Source of the DNA: Dysgonomonas sp. PH5-45
Lineage (GTDB): Bacteria > Bacteroidota > Bacteroidia > Bacteroidales > Dysgonomonadaceae
Assembly (NCBI RefSeq): GCF_029893235.1
Contig: NZ_JARXWE010000004.1
Span: forward strand, 1-64,000
Direction of reading: 5' to 3'
DNA: 64,000 bases
Shown: positions 1-7,072 of the stretch, in pieces
Layout of the letters: each line of letters opens with the position of its first letter
Numbering within the stretch: position 1 is the stretch's first letter
Notes under the pieces: model-generated
Seen by the model: the letters and a program-made list of their open reading frames with translations, nothing else
The model's database searches: none
What the model was told of the DNA's origin: nothing
Position numbers and translations under genes: made by a program

Positions 1-81
1 CAAGAGATTGAGCAAATATTCAACGCGCTTATTTCATTGATAATAAATAATTTAACTAAACAAATCAGCGAATTGTTTCAA

Positions 82-378
82 CTACTGATTCGCATAAATT
101 ATTAAAATTGAGGTAATGGAAGCAACTAAAAATGACATAAGAATTTTTCGGTTTATTTTTTTCTTATAGAAAGAAAACGTACACAGCAAAACAGAAGTGC
201 TTAAAAAAACACAGAATAGAACTGTTCCTGATTCAAAAATATAAAGAGAATCAAAAAAGCCTATAATTTCATTCTCGTTGATACAAACCTGTAATAGGTA
301 AAAAAAAACAAAAATAACGGACAAACAAATCAGAATAAAAGTAAAGAGCAATAAAGTTGTTAAATTAGTTTTTTTCAT
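82..378 (-). CDS. small membrane protein of unknown function
   Basis: The 98-residue product has about three hydrophobic segments (roughly residues 8-32, 48-68 and 78-95), and the second and third are separated by a basic YKKKINRK stretch, so an inner-membrane location is likely. It begins with ATG 13 bases downstream of the neighbouring truncated lipoprotein gene and lies at the distal end of the Rhs module array on the same strand. I do not recognise the family. Its position fits a membrane immunity protein or an unrelated passenger of the array; nothing in the sequence decides between them. Confidence 0.5.
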   Translation of the reverse strand: MKKTNLTTLLLFTFILICLSVIFVFFYLLQVCINENEIIGFFDSLYIFESGTVLFCVFLSTSVLLCTFSFYKKKINRKILMSFLVASITSILIIYANQ

Positions 379-390
379 AATTTTTGACTT

Positions 391-888
391 TTAAAAAGGT
401 AAAAAGTAAACAGATGAAAAAGAAGGATCTGGAGAAGTATCTCTCCAACGTGGCTCATATTCTAAGCGGTAATTGGTAGCAATGGAGTAAATAGGAAATC
501 CTCTTCCTTTTTTTTTGTCAAATACAGGTTGGTAATCACACCTAAAGGTATAGAAACGATATTTTTCAATTGAATCGTTCGATAAATAAAAATGACATCG
601 ATACTCACTGCGACTCATGCTATTGGATGTTTCAATTATTATTATTGTATCATTTTTGTTCAGATTTTCAAAAGCGTTTAGTGTATCCATCATTATTTTC
701 CTGTAATATCTCCCAAATGGTTTATAATCGGTAGAAACACACGAGTCATACAAGTGTTGTAACTTTAGATCCATTTCACGACTAAGTATAGGTTCAAATG
801 CCGGCATATTCTTGGTTGAGCTACAAGCTAAAAAATAGCATAGTGACAAACATACGATAGTAGTATATAAGAATTTATAATATTTCAT
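391..888 (-). CDS. truncated paralogue of the Rhs-associated lipoprotein
   Basis: I start the gene at the ATG at 888 (165 residues), because this gives a clean lipoprotein signal (MKYYKFLYT..., lipobox YFLAC); the upstream GTG does not. Residues from CSSTKN onward are almost identical to the lipoprotein at 5694-6305 (shared FEPILSREMD, NKNDT, YLSNDSIEKYRFY). The similarity stops after RDTS near base 432, and about 55 C-terminal residues of the paralogue are replaced by about 12 unrelated ones. It is therefore a 3'-truncated duplicate that still reads as an open frame. It may be a decayed immunity lipoprotein of the orphan Rhs module upstream. Confidence 0.6.
   Translation of the reverse strand: MKYYKFLYTTIVCLSLCYFLACSSTKNMPAFEPILSREMDLKLQHLYDSCVSTDYKPFGRYYRKIMMDTLNAFENLNKNDTIIIIETSNSMSRSEYRCHFYLSNDSIEKYRFYTFRCDYQPVFDKKKGRGFPIYSIATNYRLEYEPRWRDTSPDPSFSSVYFLPF
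432..826. repeat. lipoprotein gene duplicate, copy 1
   Basis: This 395-base stretch is nearly identical to 5858-6252 at a constant offset of 5426 bases, with only scattered substitutions and no indels seen. It covers most of one lipoprotein gene. Both copies lie downstream of an Rhs tip in the same orientation, so the pair is a second set of homology arms in the locus besides the Rhs core. Confidence 0.85.
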
Positions 889-896
889 CTGCTTTA

Positions 897-1409
897 CTAC
901 CAAAAATCATCTGTAGAAACAATAACCAAACTATCGGGCCTAACAATTTTTATAGTACGACTTGGTAGTTCATATTTCAGATCACATTGTTCGGAATCTT
1001 TATACCCTGGTATAGAATCCTTGAAAGGAATAAGTGATTTTTCATGAAAAAGATTAAATGAATAATTTTTAGCATAATAGATAACTAAGTGATCATCAAT
1101 AAAGGTATAACCAAAAGCACGACTTTTATCATAAAAATAATCAGCATGTAATTTTAAGAAACGCCTTCCTTGTTTATCTTTATCATATCGTAGAACATAA
1201 AACAGTTTATATTCCGAGTAACGTCCTATCTCTTGCTCTACATAGTTTATGAAAGACTTTATCTCTCTTTCAAGAACAGGAGAGAATACACTTTCTTGTT
1301 TCAATTCTGAAGCAATCTCTTTAGATACTTTTTCCGTTTTTTTACTATTACATGCAAAAAAAACAAAAAGGCATAATATTATAAAATAAGATTTCATGCA
1401 ATTCATCAT
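897..1409 (-). CDS. lipoprotein, candidate immunity protein of the orphan JAB-like Rhs tip
   Basis: The 170-residue product begins with a lipoprotein signal (hydrophobic stretch ending FFACNS, Cys about residue 20). Its ATG overlaps the stop of the Rhs fragment as ATGA at 1406-1409, an arrangement typical of coupled toxin-immunity pairs. A further ATG at 1397 is also possible. The segment FSPVLEREIKSF resembles FEPILSREMD of the neighbouring lipoproteins, so it may be a distant member of the same family. Its role as immunity protein is inferred from position. Confidence 0.55.
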   Translation of the reverse strand: MMNCMKSYFIILCLFVFFACNSKKTEKVSKEIASELKQESVFSPVLEREIKSFINYVEQEIGRYSEYKLFYVLRYDKDKQGRRFLKLHADYFYDKSRAFGYTFIDDHLVIYYAKNYSFNLFHEKSLIPFKDSIPGYKDSEQCDLKYELPSRTIKIVRPDSLVIVSTDDFW

Positions 1410-2431
1410 TTGCGTTTTTTGTTCAATATTATATTTTGTAATCCTTTAGGTGTATTTATATTCAAATATGTTTTGCTTTGTGGATTTGTTGGTGTATACA
1501 TATATAATTCATTTAATTGTGGGTTGTATACGTAATAATTTGGGAGTTCTTGATGATATCGTTCATATTTTCTGTTTTCTTCTCTAATATAATACATATC
1601 TTTAGTATATAAAATACTTCCGTCAGCATCTTTTTTATATCCAGATGCTCCTTGAGCATTGCTTTTGGGGTGAAAATGTAAGTCGAAAACTTTTTTTGTA
1701 AAGTCAAAAGGCCCATCTGTATTTATTACATATATTTTTTTATGTGATGTAAAAATCACATAACTTAAGGAGGCATCATTATTCATATTATATCCATTTA
1801 GCCCCCATTCAACATTTGTATATTTTGCCAAAAAATAAAATAAATTAAAAGCATCTGTTGCACTTTTTGTTGTAGCATAATTCCCTCCCTCTCCTTTAGA
1901 GCTTACTCTTCCAGTGCTCGTATATCTATTATTTATTAATCCAGGTAATAAAAGTCGATCATATATAGTTGTTTTAACCATTTTTATCCCAACTCCTAAA
2001 ATATGACCAAAACTATCTCCCGTTCCCGACCATGCATATAAAGTGTCAAAATCATCATCATTTTTTAATCCCAAAATCATTTTTCCATCTTCATTGACAA
2101 AATAAATATCCATACCTGTAGGGTCGATGAACCTTAAAGGATTATTTCCACAATATGCATATGGACTGATAGAATAATAACTATCAGCATGCGGATCCAC
2201 ACTTGTGAACCGTCCCAGAATGGGGTCGTACTGACGGGCATGGAAGTCATAAAGATTCAAGCCGTGCATCGTGTCGTACTCCTTATCGCCAAACTTATAG
2301 GGATGAACGCCTTCGTCCCTGCTGAGCACCTGTATAGGCTGACCAAACGGGAAATAGTCCGTCTTCTGGACAACCTCGCCAGAGGCATCGGCTACGATAC
2401 GGTTGTTGCCCAGATGGTCGGTCTTGTAAAA
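1406..2431 (-). pseudogene. orphan Rhs core plus JAB-like C-terminal tip (5'-truncated)
   Basis: The frame is open from base 2431 downward and reads the Rhs-associated core (TDHLGNNR, FPFGQP, LYDFHARQYDP, LGRFTSVDP, FIDPTG), then a variable tip of about 230 residues. There is no ATG in the core part: the first possible start is a GTG at 2329 inside the core, and the signal peptide and YD-repeat body are absent. The tip contains VEWG, SYVIFTS and DLHFHP followed by S and D, which resembles the JAB/JAMM metalloprotease pattern, although the S-x2-D spacing is not exact. It is probably a displaced tip that is silent unless recombined onto the complete Rhs gene at 7073-10864. Confidence 0.7.
2193..2431. 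repeat. Rhs core DNA repeat, copy 1
   Basis: About 239 bases match copies at 5245-5544 and 7830-8128 with few substitutions. The copy begins at the GGATCCACACTTGTGAACCG block and ends abruptly at the TTTTACAAGACC codons. It encodes the conserved core immediately before the variable tip and is a clear substrate for homologous recombination. Confidence 0.95.
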
Positions 2432-2433
2432 TC

Positions 2434-2775
2434 TTAAAAATAAAAATAAATTCCCACACCACCATTTAATGCTAACTTAAACATTTGTAGAAAATACTGA
2501 CTGTCTTGTTTGAATTTTGGAGGAAATTGTTTTTCTTCTAAATAACTGATTATATATTTTATAGATTTAACATCCATAATACTCTCGTCCTCAAAATCAT
2601 CAATATTTACATCTGCTATTTGATTGATATCATCAAAAACAGACATATCCCATAAATTATAAAAAAACGCTTCATTTAGATATAATGAATACAATTGATC
2701 ATCTGAAGCTTTATCATAATATAACAAATCTTCTGCATGCTTATCCTTAGGTACAATTATTAATTTTCTAGACAT
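2434..2775 (-). CDS. candidate immunity protein for the toxin-tip remnant at 2788-2962
   Basis: The 113-residue product has no signal peptide, is acidic (DDINQIADVNIDDFEDE near the middle) and should be cytosolic. Its ATG lies 12 bases after the stop of a short Rhs toxin-tip remnant, as expected for a toxin-immunity pair. Its stop codon directly abuts the beginning of the Rhs core repeat of the next module. I do not recognise the family; the immunity role is inferred from gene order, size and acidity. Confidence 0.55.
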   Translation of the reverse strand: MSRKLIIVPKDKHAEDLLYYDKASDDQLYSLYLNEAFFYNLWDMSVFDDINQIADVNIDDFEDESIMDVKSIKYIISYLEEKQFPPKFKQDSQYFLQMFKLALNGGVGIYFYF

Positions 2776-2787
2776 ATAGATAATCTT

Positions 2788-2962
2788 TTAATAATCTGTA
2801 TTCTTAAAATGAGTTACTTGATTATATTCTGAAGAACTACGTCCCATCTGCTTGCCTTCATAGATCTTATTGTTAGGTACATTTCCATTCATATCTAAAT
2901 AGATTCTTTTTCCCGTTAGTGTTGTATTCTCTATTCTAAAATAATTTCCTTTTACCTCATTT
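2788..2962 (-). pseudogene. remnant of an Rhs toxin C-terminus
   Basis: In the frame ending with TAA at 2788-2790 there is a protein-like stretch of about 55 residues with no start codon. It runs through KGNYFRIENTTLTGKR, IYLDMNGNVPNNKIYEG and ends GRSSSEYNQVTHFKNTDY. The motif order (small charged domain ending in THF-x-x-x-D-Y) looks like the extreme C-terminus of a polymorphic toxin. Its 5' end runs into the end of the preceding immunity gene, so the rest of the toxin appears to have been deleted at a module junction. The gene at 2434-2775 is the probable matching immunity gene. Confidence 0.5.
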
Positions 2963-3347
2963 TTGGGAACATTTGTTTTACTCGTTCTTTTTCTAATATT
3001 TTTAATTTTTCTTTTGTAGCCGGATAACTATTTTTATTAAATAGTTTAACTATATTAGTAAAATTCGTTTGTAAAAAATTTTTATATTCTTCAATAGAGG
3101 TTATCTTATCAAGTTTTTTTTCATTATACAAAATTGCTTTTACTAAAGCTAAATCATACCAATTCTCATTTGCTTGATTATATCGTATTTCAATCATTTC
3201 AGAAGATTTGGAAGAGCTAAATTTTATTAGAAAGCAAATATTAGTAAATATATCATAGTAATCACCAAAAAAGACAGATGTATCCTCTTTAATTAATTTA
3301 AATCCGTTTGATTTTAAAAAATTATATATTATTCCATTATTTTTCAT
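2952..3347 (-). CDS. candidate immunity protein of the 3354-3869 toxin tip
   Basis: The 131-residue product lacks a signal peptide and is likely cytosolic. The ATG lies 6 bases after the stop of the Rhs toxin fragment, which suggests translational coupling. There is no recognisable motif; the N-terminal half is mixed alpha/beta by appearance (FLKSNGFKLI, YYDIFTNICFLIKF) and the C-terminus is lysine-rich. The position directly behind a toxin domain is the only evidence for an immunity role. Confidence 0.55.
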   Translation of the reverse strand: MKNNGIIYNFLKSNGFKLIKEDTSVFFGDYYDIFTNICFLIKFSSSKSSEMIEIRYNQANENWYDLALVKAILYNEKKLDKITSIEEYKNFLQTNFTNIVKLFNKNSYPATKEKLKILEKERVKQMFPKMR

Positions 3348-3353
3348 AGTATT

Positions 3354-3869
3354 CTATTTAATTAACCAAAGCCCATTAGGACTTACTTTGTAACCTTTAC
3401 TGAATAAATACTTCAATTCCATTTGGTAAAAACTGCCAGGTTTAACTTGATTGAGAGGCGTAGCAAGCCTAATGTTATCTCCTCGCAAAATCATTCGATC
3501 AAGGAATTTTTGATTTGCTGACCATTGTTCTGCTGTTGTCATTCTATTCCAAACATTTGTAGGTATATTAAATCGCTTAACACCTAACTTTAAAGCAAGT
3601 TTTGAATATGCAGGATAATGTCCTAAAACTGTGGTTCCTGCTTTTGCCCCTTTTCCAGCTACACTTCCTATTTTCAAGACAGGAAGCATACCAGTTGCAA
3701 GCGTACCTGCTGCTACACCTCTATTATAATCGTTTCCATCAAAGTTTTTGCCTGTGAAAAGAGCATATATATCTTCAAAAACAGTAAAATACCTAAAAGC
3801 AAGCTTTCCAGTTCTTTGATACTCTTCTGGGCTTTTTCCATCCATCCAATATGATGCTCGCACACCCAA
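3354..3869 (-). pseudogene. orphan Rhs pre-toxin plus toxin domain (5'-truncated)
   Basis: About 171 codons are open, with only a TTG available as a start at 3869, inside a stretch that continues open into the terminator repeat. Residues 1-75 (FEDIYALFTGKNFDG, GVAAGTLATGMLP, KIGSVAGKG) resemble a pre-toxin TG-type linker found before Rhs and CdiA toxins. The last 90 residues (FNIPTNVWNRMTT, FLDRMILRGDNI, ELKYLFSKGYKV) form a compact C-terminal domain typical of polymorphic toxins, perhaps a nuclease of the BECR type, but I cannot name it. The conserved core is missing, so this is a 5'-cut displaced tip. Confidence 0.6.
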
Positions 3870-3870
3870 T

Positions 3871-3908
3871 AAAATAGTAAAGACTACCCGAAGTTCATCT
3901 CTACTATT
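3871..3908 (-). terminator. module-boundary terminator hairpin, copy 2
   Basis: The arms at 3873-3883 and 3898-3908 form an 11-base stem with one G-U pair and the loop CTACCCGAAGTTCA, followed on the minus strand by TTTTATT. The hairpin is a near copy of the one at 5581-5621. It ends the transcript of the immunity gene at 3976-4329 and sits directly against the truncated toxin fragment that follows. Confidence 0.75.
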
Positions 3909-3975
3909 CTTTCTAATTCAATATTAAGATAGCCGTAGTTACAAAATCATTCTTTAATATAGTACATTATCCCCT

Positions 3976-4329
3976 TTAAACAAGTTCATTCCATTTTTTA
4001 TTGAAAAATTCACTTTCAATACTTTCGGCATGAAATCTTTCAATGAAATCCATATAGGTCATATTGCTATCTATCCAATAACCATAATTTTTTTTGTAAG
4101 GCATTTTTAAAATCGATTTATAATCTTTATTCAATCCAATTTCTCTGGTAGGGAAACCATCGTTTTCATCAAGTTCTAGTAACCAATACACGGCATTATT
4201 TATTTTGTCTTCATAATCTGGATTTGCTTTGGGAAAAAGCAAGAATACTATTCTAATCAATAACTTTTGAAAGAAATTTTCTTTGAAATTATCCTTATTA
4301 AATCTAAATTCAAATTTTATATATTTCAT
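3976..4329 (-). CDS. candidate immunity protein of the 4335-5573 Rhs tip
   Basis: I use the ATG at 4329 (117 residues, MKYIKFEFRFNK...), 5 bases after the stop of the Rhs tip, and not the longer frame that overlaps the toxin. There is no signal peptide; one hydrophobic patch (LLIRIVFLLF) lies near residue 25. The C-terminal half is rich in aromatic and acidic residues (YGYWIDSNMTYMDFIERFHAE). A terminator hairpin lies about 70 bases downstream. The family is not recognised; immunity is inferred from coupling to the toxin fragment. Confidence 0.6.
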   Translation of the reverse strand: MKYIKFEFRFNKDNFKENFFQKLLIRIVFLLFPKANPDYEDKINNAVYWLLELDENDGFPTREIGLNKDYKSILKMPYKKNYGYWIDSNMTYMDFIERFHAESIESEFFNKKWNELV

Positions 4330-4334
4330 GTTTT

Positions 4335-5573
4335 TTATTTTTTCCAGTGAAAGTGTCCAGGATCTTGAACTCGCCAATTATTACCTGGTAATTTAGTCTG
4401 TCTGAGTGATTGATTCCATCTTCGTAATGTAGGGTTACCTATTCTATGAACATACCTTGGAGATGCTCCCCATCTTGTTCCATATGTGACATAATCCCCT
4501 TTACGGCTAAAAGATTTCCCATATGGCCTAATCCATTGCTTCACTCCTCCTGTTGCTTTTGATGCAACAGTACCACCTTTATATATTCCCCATACTAATC
4601 CAATAGTATTTACAAAAGAATCAGACATCTTGAAGTTAGGTGTTCCATCTAAATTATAAACACCTCGTCCTCCCGTCAACTCATTCTCTGGCCCATAGTT
4701 AAATGCAAAACCAAAAAAAGATTTCATAGCAACAGTAACATCATTTACTATATTATAACCTAAGTTAGCAAAAAAATTATCTGAATATGATAATTCCTGC
4801 CAAAAAGACACCTCTCCTTGAACAAATTGAGGTTGATCTTTAGCCATTCCGCTTACAGCATCAGACAATGAAATACCACCAGTTCCAGAATATCCACTAC
4901 TCATACCACCAAAGCCTCTACTATTGCTTGTGGAGCCAGAACTACCGCCGCCTCTGTTCTGATCTTCAATGTTAGTAGTTCCAGATATAGGTTTACTCAC
5001 GATAGTTTGTAGCACTTCTCTATATTTATCGTAATCAAATCCTTTCATTTTTGGCTTTTTCCCTATTATTACCACATTTGGAAGTTCTCCTCCATAAATG
5101 ACAGGTATACCAGGAAAGTGTAAGTTAACCCATTTGAGAAGATCCCCATTCCCATCATCCATCATCCCCGTTGGATCAATCCTATTAATGGGATTGTTAG
5201 AGCAATAGTGATATGGTGTTTGCGAGTATGAGCATTCCGCCAATGGATCCACACTTGTGAACCGTCCCAGAATGGGGTCGTACTGACGGGCATGGAAGTC
5301 GTAAAGATTCAAGCCGTGCATTGTGTCGTACTCCTTATCGCCAAACTTATAGGGATGAACGCCTTCGTCCCTGCTGAGCTCTTGTATGGGCTGACCAAAC
5401 GGGAAATAGTCCGTCTTCTGTATAACCTCGCCAGAGGCATCGGCTACGATACGGTTGTTGCCCAGATGATCGGTCTTGTAAAAATAGTAATTTCCGTCTT
5501 CAATATACCCTCCTTCTATGAAAATTGTTTTCAAGGCTTCGGCCTTGATGATCTTTGAGTTGTTTTTCAGTTT
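4335..5573 (-). pseudogene. orphan Rhs core plus C-terminal tip (5'-truncated)
   Basis: The frame is open from 5573, just after an in-frame TAA, and has no ATG before the core; the TTG at 5534 is the first candidate start. It begins at the same place in the core as residue 917 of the complete Rhs protein and reads through LGRFTSVDP and RIDPTG. A glycine/serine-rich linker follows, then a hydrophobic segment near VNTIGLVWGIYKGG, and a basic C-terminus ending NWRVQDPGHFHWKK. The His-rich end looks like a small toxin domain, which I cannot assign. It lacks a signal peptide and YD body, so it is probably a silent tip. Confidence 0.7.
5245..5544. repeat. Rhs core DNA repeat, copy 2
   Basis: About 300 bases are nearly identical to 7830-8128, and the first 187 or so to copy 1 at 2193-2431 without gaps. 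The match to the complete gene continues through the YYFYKTDHLGNN and IFIEGGYIE codons and ends at AAGGCTTCGG near 5544, after which the upstream sequence is unrelated. This marks the recombination edge of the orphan module. Confidence 0.95.
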
Positions 5574-5580
5574 TTAAGAG

Positions 5581-5621
5581 AAAAAAATAGTAAAGACTAC
5601 CCGAAGTTCATCTTTACTATT
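5581..5621 (-). terminator. module-boundary terminator hairpin, copy 1
   Basis: A perfect 11-base stem (5586-5596 with 5611-5621) encloses the loop CTACCCGAAGTTCA and is followed on the minus strand by seven T residues. It terminates the operon that ends with the lipoprotein at 5694-6305. The next displaced Rhs fragment starts within 10 bases of it. A near-identical hairpin lies at 3871-3908. Confidence 0.85.
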
Positions 5622-5693
5622 TCTATCTCACATAATATTTTCAATGATTACTAAACAGTTATAAAACAGCATTTAACTTAGGGTATTGCTGAC

Positions 5694-6305
5694 TTATTTT
5701 GTATGATAATAGTACCCTCGATAATCATATTCACCCTTAGGATTCTTTATCAAAACGGAAACCATGTAATAGATGCAAGGGAGAGTCCCTCTTTCACTTT
5801 CAACCGCGATATGTTCTTCAATGTTATCATTTTGGACTGCTTCTATAATAGGATGTAGAGAAGTATCTCCCCTAGGTGGTATATATTCCAAGCGACAATT
5901 GGTAGCAATAGAGTAAATAGGAAATCCTCTTCCTTTTTTTTTGTCAAATACAGGTTGGTGATCACACCTAAAGGCATAGAAACGATATTTTTCAATTGAA
6001 TCGTTTGATAAATAAAAATGACATCGATACTCACCGCGACTCATGCTATCGGACGTTTCAATTATTATTACTGTATCGTTTTTGTTCAGATTCTCAAAAG
6101 CGTTTAGTGTATTCATCATTATTTTCCTGTAATATCTCCCAAACGGTTTATAATCAGTAGAAACACACGAATCATACAAGTGTTGTAATCTTATATCCAT
6201 TTCACGACTAAGTATAGGTTCAAATGCCGGCACATTCTTGGTTGAGCTACAACCTAAAGTCAGAACCAATCCTAACAACAATGTTATTAAAATGAAGTTT
6301 TTCAT
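5694..6305 (-). CDS. Rhs-associated lipoprotein, candidate immunity protein
   Basis: The ATG at 6305 gives a 203-residue product with a clear lipoprotein signal (LLGLVLTLGCSS). It lies 5 bases downstream of the stop of the next lipoprotein gene, so the two are probably translated together. It shares with that protein the pattern NLNKNDTxIIxE...YLSNDxxxKYR...GxxPxxxYxxSxxIKNxxGEYD, so the two are distant paralogues. A 395-base DNA duplicate of this gene lies at 432-826. Family unknown to me; its place directly after the metallopeptidase-tipped Rhs suggests periplasmic immunity. Confidence 0.65.
   Translation of the reverse strand: MKNFILITLLLGLVLTLGCSSTKNVPAFEPILSREMDIRLQHLYDSCVSTDYKPFGRYYRKIMMNTLNAFENLNKNDTVIIIETSDSMSRGEYRCHFYLSNDSIEKYRFYAFRCDHQPVFDKKKGRGFPIYSIATNCRLEYIPPRGDTSLHPIIEAVQNDNIEEHIAVESERGTLPCIYYMVSVLIKNPKGEYDYRGYYYHTK
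5858..6252. repeat. lipoprotein gene duplicate, copy 2
   Basis: This is the partner of 432-826. Divergence beyond base 5858 is abrupt, which shows that the truncated copy lost its 3' end by a single break. Confidence 0.85.
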
Positions 6306-6310
6306 AATAT

Positions 6311-7060
6311 TCAACTATCAATAAAATGTTCTCTTATTTTATCAGTAGGGTCTTCAAGAGTGAAGTATACCGGTTCCCATTGTAGTCTGCCTTTCCCCTT
6401 TGTTAATTTATAATATATACCTTCTTGTTTGTGATCTGTTTCATCGCCATGATTTTGAATATGTCTTGTATTATAACCATAACTTTGAATATGGCTTGTT
6501 TTATAACTGTAACTTTGAATATCGTATTCCCCTTCGGAATTTTTAATAAAAATAGATGTTATGTAAGTGACAGAAGGTATTGATCCTAACTCAATACTTG
6601 TTTTTATAGACCTTTCCAAATGTCCTTTTTGAAAAGCTTTGATTATCATATCAGTAGATTTATGATTTGTGTTTGTGGGAAAAGGCAATGACTCTTTTAA
6701 AACCCACTGTCTTTTTTCTTCAAGACTCTTTCTTTGAACTTGTTCTTTCCTATAAACTCTATATTTTTTTTCATTATCGTTTGACAAATAAATACTAGTT
6801 GTATAAGATGCATAAACACTTATAGTATATTCTTGAATGATTATAGTATCGTTCTTATTCAAATTACTTATGGTATTGAGTGTATCTACCATTCTCTTAT
6901 GATCAGCCTCATTAAAATCATCCTTTATTGGGCAAGAATTAAATAGATTTTTCATTTCTTTAATTATTAATTTATGTTGAGATTTATTGCTACCCTTAGC
7001 CGTGTTGCAGGTTGATATTATTGTAACACAAATTGATAATGTAATTAATAAATTTTTCAT
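6311..7060 (-). CDS. Rhs-associated lipoprotein with tandem repeat, candidate immunity protein of the M91-like tip
   Basis: The 249-residue product starts at ATG 7060, 12 bases after the stop of the complete Rhs gene. The N-terminus MKNLLITLSICVTIISTC is a probable lipoprotein signal with an atypical Thr before the Cys. The body matches the 5694-6305 lipoprotein in motif order. Residues about 177-210 hold an imperfect 10-residue repeat (IQSYSYKTSH, IQSYGYNTRH, IQNHGDETDH) encoded by 30-base DNA repeats. Direct linkage to the toxin gene suggests immunity; an accessory envelope role is not excluded. Confidence 0.65.
   Translation of the reverse strand: MKNLLITLSICVTIISTCNTAKGSNKSQHKLIIKEMKNLFNSCPIKDDFNEADHKRMVDTLNTISNLNKNDTIIIQEYTISVYASYTTSIYLSNDNEKKYRVYRKEQVQRKSLEEKRQWVLKESLPFPTNTNHKSTDMIIKAFQKGHLERSIKTSIELGSIPSVTYITSIFIKNSEGEYDIQSYSYKTSHIQSYGYNTRHIQNHGDETDHKQEGIYYKLTKGKGRLQWEPVYFTLEDPTDKIREHFIDS
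6428..6524. repeat. 30-base tandem repeat inside lipoprotein gene
   Basis: Units at 6454-6483 and 6484-6513 differ at only four of 30 bases, with degenerate partial units on both sides. The unit length is a multiple of three, so changes in copy number would keep the frame and alter the protein by 10 residues. Confidence 0.75.
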
Positions 7061-7072
7061 ATTGTTTTATTA

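Noticed and set aside
6428..6524. The 30-base repeats as a CRISPR-like array
   Set aside because: Units are directly adjacent without spacers and lie inside a coding frame.
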